NCBI GenBank assembly: GCA_015075325.1
Contig: JABTUP010000001.1
Coordinates: 62,001 to 126,000, forward strand
DNA length: 64,000 bases
Direction: 5' to 3'
Source: Flavobacteriales bacterium
GTDB lineage: Bacteria; Bacteroidota; Bacteroidia; Flavobacteriales_E; Vicingaceae
Below the pieces are notes generated by a model. The model searched no databases. It worked only from the letters and a program-made list of their open reading frames with translations, and had not been told where the DNA came from. The translations under genes were made by a program, and so were the position numbers. Shown here in pieces: positions 1-6,510 of the stretch. Within the stretch, counting starts at the first letter, position 1. Each line of letters opens with the position of its first letter.

Positions 1-32
1 AATTGATGCAAACACCATATAAACAAACAGAC

Positions 33-398
33 ATGAACATTAAATTAATTAAAACCGAATCAGACTATCGAGATGCATTGAACCGACTCGAACAAGTTTT
101 TGATGCAAAAATTGGTACAGCAGAAAGTGATGAGGCTGATATATTAGCATTGATAATTGACGAATACGAGAAAAAACATTATGCTATTGAAGCCCCTGAC
201 CCCATTGAAGCCATAAAAATAAGAATGCAAGAAATGCAGTTAAAACAAGTTGATTTAATTAACGAAATTGGCGGAAAAAGTAGAGTTTCTGAAGTACTCA
301 ATCGAAAAAGAAAATTAACCGTTGAAATGATTCGTAAACTGGCTCAAAAACTTAACCTTTCTGCGGAGCTACTTGTTATAGATTATAAGCTTAATTAG
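33..398 (+). CDS. higA: HigA-type antitoxin / XRE helix-turn-helix protein
   Basis: Small cytoplasmic DNA-binding protein (121 aa) of the HigA antitoxin family. Members neutralise a HigB/RelE-type mRNA interferase and repress their own operon. An acidic N-terminal half (residues 1-50) is followed by the family hallmark DPIEAIKIRM (about 55-64) and a helix-turn-helix segment with a RVSEVLNRKR recognition region (about 85-94). An in-frame ATG at 6 is also possible; I chose the ATG at 33 because homologues start just before the IK-IKTE-like N-terminus. The toxin gene normally lies immediately upstream and would be outside the window, so the pairing is inferred. The 3' end overlaps the convergent aldehyde dehydrogenase gene by 8 bp. 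The HTH family call is confident; the antitoxin role is likely. Confidence 0.8.
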   Translation: MNIKLIKTESDYRDALNRLEQVFDAKIGTAESDEADILALIIDEYEKKHYAIEAPDPIEAIKIRMQEMQLKQVDLINEIGGKSRVSEVLNRKRKLTVEMIRKLAQKLNLSAELLVIDYKLN

Positions 399-1770
399 TC
401 CTCATCACCACCAACTTGTCTTGTAACATTTCGTTAATGGTGTATTGTATCCCGCCAACTCCAATACCAGATTCTTTTCTACCACCAAAAGGCATCCAAT
501 CTACCCGAAAAGCAGTATGGTCGTTTATCATTACTGCGGCAGCATTTAATTGTTTGGTTATAGCAAATGCTTTGTCAATATTTTTTGTAAAAACAGCTGC
601 TTGGAAAGCAAAAGGTAATGCGTTGGCTTGTTTAATTGCATCTTCAACAACTGAATAAGTATAGAGACATATTACTGGTCCAAAAATTTCCTGAGTAGAA
701 ACAAGTGAATTTTTATTTGGATTCAACAAAATAGTTGGTTCAAAACAAGTTTCTGAAATTCGTTTTCCTCCACATAGCAATTTAGCTCCTTCGCTAACAG
801 CTTCGCTTATCCATGTTTCAATTCTATCTACTTCTTTAGAAAGAATAAGTGGACCTACTTGAGTTTGTTCATTTAATGGATTTCCAACAATTAGTTTCTT
901 TGCTTCTGCAACTAGTTTATCTGCAACTTCATTCAATATTTTTTGATGAACAAAAACACGTTGAACAGAAACACAAACTTGTCCAGCATGGTAAAATCCG
1001 CCTTTTACAATTGCAGGAATTAACTCTTTTATATCTGCATCTTGTTCAACTATTACTGGAGCTAAACCGCCATGTTCTAAAGCAATTCTAGTTCCTGCTG
1101 CAATTTTACTTCTTAAATGCCAACCAACTTTTGCAGAGCCTATAAAAGTTAAGTAAGCTACTCGTTTATCAGTAGCAAGTTTTTCAGCCAAACCATCTTC
1201 ACAAATCAACACTTGAGCCCAATTTTCAGGTAAACCAGCTTCTTCAAGTAAGTTAATAAACTTTATACATGATAAAGGAGTTGTTAAAGCTGGTTTAACA
1301 ATAACAGGACAACCAGCTGCAACAGCAGTTGCAACCTGATGAACAATTAAATTAAACGGATGGTTAAATGCACTAATAGCTACTACTACACCAATCGGTT
1401 CTTTTGTTGTAAAAGCCAACCGATTTTCTGACGATGGTGTTAACCCCATGGGTATTTGTTCGCCATGCAACTGCAATATGGCTTGAGCAGCTAATTTCAC
1501 TCCGTTGATGGCTCTTAAAATTTCTACTTTCGAATCCTGATAAGGTTTTCCTCCTTCTTGAGTAGCTAATTTTACTATTTCTTCTTGTTGTTTGGTTATT
1601 AATACAACCAATTTTTCAAGAATTTCGATGCGTTGATATGCTGGTATACCATGAGGTTGGTATTGGTGTAAATTGCTTGCTTTCGACAATGCATTTTCTA
1701 TATCAGCAGCAGTGTTAAATGGAATTTCTTTTAACAACAAATTATCGAATGGACAACAAACTTTGAGCAT
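391..1770 (-). CDS. NAD(P)-dependent aldehyde dehydrogenase
   Basis: Cytoplasmic oxidoreductase of the aldehyde dehydrogenase superfamily (459 aa), oxidising an aldehyde to its acid with NAD(P)+. Visible hallmarks are the oxyanion Asn in SAFNHPFN (about N136), the cofactor-loop GSAKVG (211-216), the general base in LEHGG (E232) and the nucleophile in GQVCVS (C266). The C-terminal MPFGGRKESGIG segment is also present. Overall it resembles the lactaldehyde/succinate-semialdehyde branch, but the substrate cannot be read from sequence. It is the last gene of a minus-strand run (SpoIIE phosphatase, hydrolase, this gene), starting only 5 bp after the repaired end of the hydrolase reading frame. The stop lies inside the convergent HTH gene. 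Length and catalytic residues look intact. Confidence 0.92.
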   Translation of the reverse strand: MLKVCCPFDNLLLKEIPFNTAADIENALSKASNLHQYQPHGIPAYQRIEILEKLVVLITKQQEEIVKLATQEGGKPYQDSKVEILRAINGVKLAAQAILQLHGEQIPMGLTPSSENRLAFTTKEPIGVVVAISAFNHPFNLIVHQVATAVAAGCPVIVKPALTTPLSCIKFINLLEEAGLPENWAQVLICEDGLAEKLATDKRVAYLTFIGSAKVGWHLRSKIAAGTRIALEHGGLAPVIVEQDADIKELIPAIVKGGFYHAGQVCVSVQRVFVHQKILNEVADKLVAEAKKLIVGNPLNEQTQVGPLILSKEVDRIETWISEAVSEGAKLLCGGKRISETCFEPTILLNPNKNSLVSTQEIFGPVICLYTYSVVEDAIKQANALPFAFQAAVFTKNIDKAFAITKQLNAAAVMINDHTAFRVDWMPFGGRKESGIGVGGIQYTINEMLQDKLVVMRTN

Positions 1771-1775
1771 AGCTG

Positions 1776-2457
1776 TTACTTAATAAAATCAATTATTTCA
1801 TGGGTTAATTGTTGCAAATCAACCTTTTCAATTGGATGTTTTGAGTTGTGAAGTTGATAAAACAGGGCATTCGGAATTGCGTTAGCAACAGCCATCGTTT
1901 CTTCCAATGTTACCATTTCGTCTTGGTCAGCCAACCCAATTTTTACTTGATGTTGAATCGTTTTAATCGTTTATGGTTAATGGATTGTTTTGACCCATTT
2001 CAAACATCATTTCAGCCGTTTTAGCTAAAACATCTTTCCAATTGTTTGGAGCGTGTCGTTGTTTTAAATGTTCTGCAAATGCGGGAATTTTTTCCTCAAT
2101 TTTTTCAGCAACAAGCATTTTAATTTCTTGGTGAGCAATTTCAGGTGTCCAATTAAATTTTGTTCCTAAAGTAATAATCTTGTTTATTCTATTTGGAGCA
2201 TTTTTCGTTAAATATAACGCTACAAAACCACCCATACTATAACCAAAAACATGAATGGTTTCTATGTTATTTGAATCTAAATAACTCAATACATCATCCG
2301 CAAATTGGGCAATATTAAATTCTGATTTAAAAACTTCTCCTCCATGCCCTGAGAAGTTAATTGAATGAACATTGTACTTTTTTACCAACTGATGTTTTAG
2401 TAACTCAAATTGATCTTTACTACCAATAGCACCATGTAAAATTAAAATGTTTTTCAT
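1776..2457 (-). pseudogene. Alpha/beta hydrolase, frameshifted near the C-terminus
   Basis: An alpha/beta-hydrolase-fold protein beginning at ATG 2457, whose first bases overlap the stop of the upstream phosphatase (ATGA). The N-terminal part (164 codons, 2457 down to a TAA at 1965-1963) holds the oxyanion region LHGAIGS and the nucleophile elbow GYSMGG (S74). In another frame the sequence continues without a stop to a TAA at 1778-1776. That part encodes IGLADQDEMV (the expected acid residue), then LHNSKHPIEK (the expected catalytic His), then a normal end. The break lies in GATTAAAACG around 1959-1967; one extra or two missing bases explain it. Without the shift the enzyme lacks two of its three catalytic residues. 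It could be a true decayed gene, a sequencing error in the A/T run, or less likely a recoding site. Confidence 0.8.
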
Positions 2458-4436
2458 ATTCTCACACCAATAATACAGACATCGTCGACTTGTTCCGACT
2501 TTCCTTTCCAAACATTAAACTCATTTGTTAATCTTTGTTTTTGTTCTAGCATTGTTAATTCTGATATTTGAAGTAAATACTCTTTCAAATTCTTAATCAT
2601 GTATTTTTTTCCTTTACTGCCTCCAAATTGGTCTGGGAATCCATCTGTTAATGTATAAATCACATCCCCTTTTTTCAACATAATATTATGAGATGTAAAG
2701 GAATCTATATCCTTATCGTGTTTTCCAACAGGCATTTTATCAGGCTTGAATTCAAGTAATTCATTATTTCTAACTATAAAAACTGGATTATTTGCAGCAG
2801 CAAAAGAAAGTTCTGTTCTTTCACTATTAATTACCAATAAACTACAATCCATCCCATCCTTCCCTCCTTCTTTACTACCATCCTTTTTTAAACGCTCAAT
2901 AATAATCTTTCTTGTTTCATTAAGAATTGCATCTGGCTCAGAATATTTTTCAATAGATTTTTCTAAACTGGAAATGTTTAGAATACTCATGATTGCTCCT
3001 GGAACACCGTGTCCTGTACTATCGGCGCATGAAAAAGCAAAATTCCCATTATTCAACTCTCCTGCCCAATAAAAATCGCCACTTACCACATCTTTTGGTT
3101 GAAAGAAAACAAAGTATTCTTTTAAATGCTTATCAAGTATTTCTGTTGTTGCTAAAAAACTACGTTGTATACGCTCAGCATAATTAATACTATCCGTAAT
3201 TTCTTTGTGTTTTTCTTCTACAAGCTCTTTCTGTTGTTCAATTATTTTCTTCTGAAGTCTAATTACTCTAAGTCGATTATATATAAATCCCGCAAAAATT
3301 AAGACAAAAAATAATCCTCCAATTAAAACATACTGTTGATTCTTCTTTAATCTGATTTCAGCCTGTTGAGCTATAATTTTTGAATTATACACTTTTTTTG
3401 CTTCTTCGGTTTTTATACTATCAATAGCTGCTAGTTTATCATATTGATATTTAAATTCTTGTTGAAGTATATCTCTTTGAGTCTTTTCATTAATAAGACT
3501 ATCACTAGAATTAACAAACAGTTCGTGCATCTCTAAAGCTAGAGAATACTTTTTTATAGATTTATATGATTTAAAAAGAAGTAAAGATGATTCTTTAACC
3601 CTTAGAAGATTACCATTCTTTCTTGCTAAATCTAGAGCTTTTTTAGAATAATTAATTGATTTTAAAAAATCTCCTTGATCATAATAAATTCTTCCGATGT
3701 TAACTAAAGTTCCCGTGAGACCTATTTCATCTCCAATCTCTTCTTGAATATTTAAACCTTTATTATAAAATACTAGAGCTGTATCTAAATCTTTTTTATC
3801 CTTATAAATATTACCAATATTAAAAAGGGAATTTGCAATACCTTGTTTGTGGCTTATCTCTTTAAAAATAACTAAACTTTGATTGTAATAGTTAAGAGCC
3901 TTAGTGAAATCAGTTTTAGCCGCATAAATATTAGCAATATTTATCATAGTAACAGCTACACCTAACTTACGACCAATTTGCTTTTGAATTTCTAAACTTC
4001 GAGAAAAATATTCTAAAGCTTTATCGTTATCTCGTTGTTCACTATATATCGACCCAATATTATTCAATGATTTGCCAACACCCTCTTTATCTCTTAATTC
4101 TTCATATAACTTTAAATTCTTAATAAAATAATTAATTGCATTAGTATAATCACCTCTTATGCGAAAAGAAACTCCTTGTGTATTACGAGCTGCTGCCATT
4201 TGCTTTTTCAACCTTTTCATTTCTGCAAAATCATATTCCAATTGAGCCAAATAAAAAGCACTATCTGGTTGAGAATAAAGATAATTATCCCAAGTATATT
4301 TATGTAATGCCTCTAAACGAACGGTATCAGCTATTGTTTTATCGTTCCAAACACTCCAAAGAGAATCTTTAGTGTTTTGAGAATAAAATAGATTTAAACT
4401 AAAATAGAATATAATTATTAAGAGAGTTTTCTTCAT
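2454..4436 (-). CDS. TPR-repeat membrane protein with SpoIIE/PP2C phosphatase domain
   Basis: A 660-aa inner-membrane signalling protein. It has a signal sequence (1-20), then about five to six tetratricopeptide repeats (about 80-280, with recurring LNNIGSIY / FNIGNIYK elements), a transmembrane helix (about 369-387), a short coiled coil, and a C-terminal SpoIIE-type Ser/Thr phosphatase domain (about 437-660). Metal-binding aspartates are visible in SGDFYW (about D454), ADSTGHG (D472), LTDGF (D598) and VDDVC (651-652). Such proteins dephosphorylate anti-sigma-antagonist or SiaC-type partners in response to a periplasmic TPR sensor. The partner is not adjacent, but a SiaC-like protein is encoded at 16349-16738. 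I chose ATG 4436 over the upstream in-frame TTG at 4445. The stop overlaps the start of the following hydrolase gene. Confidence 0.88.
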   Translation of the reverse strand: MKKTLLIIIFYFSLNLFYSQNTKDSLWSVWNDKTIADTVRLEALHKYTWDNYLYSQPDSAFYLAQLEYDFAEMKRLKKQMAAARNTQGVSFRIRGDYTNAINYFIKNLKLYEELRDKEGVGKSLNNIGSIYSEQRDNDKALEYFSRSLEIQKQIGRKLGVAVTMINIANIYAAKTDFTKALNYYNQSLVIFKEISHKQGIANSLFNIGNIYKDKKDLDTALVFYNKGLNIQEEIGDEIGLTGTLVNIGRIYYDQGDFLKSINYSKKALDLARKNGNLLRVKESSLLLFKSYKSIKKYSLALEMHELFVNSSDSLINEKTQRDILQQEFKYQYDKLAAIDSIKTEEAKKVYNSKIIAQQAEIRLKKNQQYVLIGGLFFVLIFAGFIYNRLRVIRLQKKIIEQQKELVEEKHKEITDSINYAERIQRSFLATTEILDKHLKEYFVFFQPKDVVSGDFYWAGELNNGNFAFSCADSTGHGVPGAIMSILNISSLEKSIEKYSEPDAILNETRKIIIERLKKDGSKEGGKDGMDCSLLVINSERTELSFAAANNPVFIVRNNELLEFKPDKMPVGKHDKDIDSFTSHNIMLKKGDVIYTLTDGFPDQFGGSKGKKYMIKNLKEYLLQISELTMLEQKQRLTNEFNVWKGKSEQVDDVCIIGVRI

Positions 4437-4781
4437 AAACTTCAATAATCCTTAGCTGATATTAACAAATGAGAAACAAACTGTTTGAAAAGCTAAGGTA
4501 ATAAGAAACAGTATGTAAAGTAGTTTTTTCATTTTTTCTAGAATACCCGCTATAATAAACAAAGAGTTATTTAAAGGTAAATTTAAAATTAATTAGTTAG
4601 CTTCGAAATTATAGTTGAAAAAATGGATGAAAAAACTTAAGAAAAAAAGGAATTGGAACTTGAAATAAAGATTTTATTTTCGCCTCTTAATCTACCTAGT
4701 GATATCTTTTAATCACAACTTCTAAACCATACTTAAATATTATAAGTAGATTATCCATAACTTTAAATAAAAAATTAAAAA
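4437..4781. other. AT-rich gene-free stretch with nested inverted repeats
   Basis: No credible reading frame or RNA gene is visible in this stretch between divergent genes. Close to the phosphatase start there is an 8-bp inverted repeat, CCTTAGCT (4450-4457) and AGCTAAGG (4491-4498). It encloses a second palindrome, CAAACTGTTTG (4477-4487). This could be a structured 5' leader or a protein-binding site for the minus-strand gene. I see no exact TAnnTTTG promoter box for either neighbour. The rest is low-complexity A/T sequence. Confidence 0.5.
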
Positions 4782-5039
4782 ATGATATTTAAGATAAATA
4801 AATCCCAAACTGTAACGGACAAACAAAATATTTCAGCTAACAAAATAATACTAAATCCTTTTGAATCAAACATAATTGGTCTAAAAATTTGTTTATACAA
4901 TGCTAATGGACACGTAGCCAAATTTCCGATTACAGAAACTAATAAACCTTTTAGTAAAGATGTATCTAGTTTTTCAAGTATTAATTTAGAGTGTTCTTCT
5001 TCGGATAAAGAATACTCTATTGAATTTAATTTGAGTTAA
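4782..5039 (+). CDS. Hypothetical protein (85 aa)
   Basis: A short open frame starting at ATG after an A-rich stretch, with no family I recognise. The product is Asn/Ser/Lys-rich and lacks a signal peptide or membrane segment. Its middle (ESNIIGLKICLYNANG) looks like a compact beta-strand protein. It runs in the same direction as the DUF1917-like gene 50 bp downstream and could share its transcript. Composition resembles its neighbours. It may be a genuine small accessory gene or a chance frame in AT-rich DNA. Confidence 0.4.
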   Translation: MIFKINKSQTVTDKQNISANKIILNPFESNIIGLKICLYNANGHVAKFPITETNKPFSKDVSSFSSINLECSSSDKEYSIEFNLS

Positions 5040-5089
5040 TAATTGATTAGCGTCAACTACTTATTAATGAGAAATAACATCTATTGATT

Positions 5090-5710
5090 ATGGAAGATTT
5101 TCAAGAATTAAAAAAAATCATGCTTAAAATTATTGAAGAAAATAATGGTAAATTCAAGAGTATTGATATAATTAACGAATTAAAACGCCTTAAAATAACC
5201 TCTGACTATTATAATATTGGTAAAGCATTATGGGATCCTGAAAACAATATTAAAACTGTTAAAATAGTATATGGTAAGTATTATGCAACAGAAGATTATA
5301 TTGAAAAACCCTCTCAACACAATGAACAACCTTGGATATATTCAAGACCTAAATCGGATAAAATTACGATGGGTTCCAAAAAAAAATCTGGTAAATGGCT
5401 AGTCTTTAGAAAATCTGACCAAATTGATGAAGCGTGGCAAATTGTTTCTGTTGCTAATAAAAAAGGCATACTAGGCACCTCTTGCAAAGTATCAACTCAA
5501 TTTTCTAATAAAAGTAAAGATGCAAATTTTATTCACGTTATTTGTATTTACACCCAAGATGCTGAATTTGAAGATGATATTTTAGAAGTTGGACATAAAA
5601 TAAAATTACTTTTTCCAAATGACAAAATATTCTACAAAACAGATGAAGATACTAAAAAGGGAAAATATAGAAAAAATGGTGATAGAAATATTTCGAAATA
5701 TCAATTATAA
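5090..5710 (+). CDS. DUF1917 / BLES03-like putative phosphothreonine lyase-domain protein
   Basis: Soluble protein of 206 aa; the frame could open at a TTG 6 bp earlier, but ATG 5090 is preferred. The N-terminal about 75 residues look like a small helical, winged-helix-like module (ELKKIMLKIIEENNGK, IINELKRLK). The C-terminal about 110 residues match what I remember of the DUF1917/BLES03 family, annotated as a putative phosphothreonine lyase. The matching elements in order are KSGKWLVFR, DEAWQIV, LGTSCKVST, HVICIYTQD, FYKTDEDTKKGKY and a terminal NISKYQL. The function of bacterial members is not established. It may be co-transcribed with the 85-aa frame upstream. No catalytic claim can be made from sequence alone. 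Confidence 0.65.
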   Translation: MEDFQELKKIMLKIIEENNGKFKSIDIINELKRLKITSDYYNIGKALWDPENNIKTVKIVYGKYYATEDYIEKPSQHNEQPWIYSRPKSDKITMGSKKKSGKWLVFRKSDQIDEAWQIVSVANKKGILGTSCKVSTQFSNKSKDANFIHVICIYTQDAEFEDDILEVGHKIKLLFPNDKIFYKTDEDTKKGKYRKNGDRNISKYQL

Positions 5711-5771
5711 AAAAATTTATTTCCTCGAAACTACTGTTTTGGATGTCATGAAATACAACGAATTCATAAAT

Positions 5772-6272
5772 TTAAGCGAATGAATCTGTATCAATTTCAT
5801 TCAAATAAGAATCAAATTCATTATCCCAGTTAAACGCAATTATTCCAAGTATCATTGAATAGTCATTAAATTCTAAAACACGAGTATCGTGCTTAAACAA
5901 ATCTCGATAAACACCTTCAAAAGACCACTTCTTAAATAATTTTGATCTACAAAATCCTCTGCCATCAGTTGTGTCACAAACATAAATTAAAGGACATTCA
6001 TGTTTCACTAAAAATAAATGAATTATTTCTTGAATAGTGACACTTACCTTATCATCGTGCGGAGGATTAGTAACAGAAGGTGCAAATGAAATCTCAAATA
6101 TATTTTGACAGGAAGAACAAATTGAATTAAAAAGATGGTTTGCCTTATTGAACTTTACAAAATACTTTATGTCATTATCGGTATCGAAGATATAGGTAAA
6201 AGAATCTTCATCATATCCTAATTCGTAAATTGGATATTTATGCAATTCTTTTAGGTTTACTCGATATAACAA
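5772..6272 (-). CDS. DUF6169-like hypothetical protein
   Basis: A 166-aa soluble protein resembling the uncharacterised DUF6169 family. It has an N-terminal beta-rich part (YELGYDEDSFTYIFDTDN, then IKYFVKF), a centre with DDKVSVTIQEIIHLF, and a conserved-looking CPLIYVCDTTDGRGFCRSKLF / FKKWSF block (about 93-118). There is no internal ATG near the N-terminus, so the gene must use a non-ATG start. Candidates are TTG at 6272 (used here) and TTG at 6245, which gives an N-terminus closer to other members. Either start overlaps the small upstream gene ending at 6238, by 35 or 8 bp, suggesting coupled translation. Function unknown; the family call is from memory and moderate. Confidence 0.6.
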   Translation of the reverse strand: MLYRVNLKELHKYPIYELGYDEDSFTYIFDTDNDIKYFVKFNKANHLFNSICSSCQNIFEISFAPSVTNPPHDDKVSVTIQEIIHLFLVKHECPLIYVCDTTDGRGFCRSKLFKKWSFEGVYRDLFKHDTRVLEFNDYSMILGIIAFNWDNEFDSYLNEIDTDSFA

Positions 6273-6372
6273 TCCCTCCAGTTTGGGCTTTTTTAATCCA
6301 ATCTTGTTTTTCCTTGATAGCTTCTTTAATTCTATCAGGAACTGGTTTGTTTATTTTTATTTTCTTTGACAT
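6238..6372 (-). CDS. Small basic protein overlapping the DUF6169-like gene
   Basis: A 44-aa reading frame from ATG 6372 (another ATG lies two codons earlier at 6378; the frame extends open to 6465). The product is strongly basic and probably helical (DRIKEAIKEKQDWIKK) with a GGIVISSKPKRIA tail. I know no family. Its end overlaps the start region of the downstream DUF6169-like gene. Such overlaps are common in two-gene modules including toxin-antitoxin pairs, but nothing in either protein proves that role. Support is the position, overlap and charge pattern only. Confidence 0.45.
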   Translation of the reverse strand: MSKKIKINKPVPDRIKEAIKEKQDWIKKAQTGGIVISSKPKRIA

Positions 6373-6510
6373 AACCATAAATGTTATACAAAGGTACAAA
6401 AAAAATGAAATCTGTTTCAGAAATAAAGTATTATACTTCAAACGAGACATAGTTCCCAAATCCATAAAGTTTGATTTTTGTAACTATTATCATTTAGTTA
6501 TTGATGAAAA

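Noticed and set aside
1959-1968. Programmed frameshift in the hydrolase gene
   Set aside because: No known slippery heptamer or RF2-like CTT-TGA context, and no evident stimulatory structure; decay or sequencing error is simpler, so kept only as a minor possibility.
4782-6372. Phage-defence island
   Set aside because: No nuclease, helicase, ATPase, reverse transcriptase or TIR motif is visible in any of the small proteins; only the small-gene architecture is suggestive.
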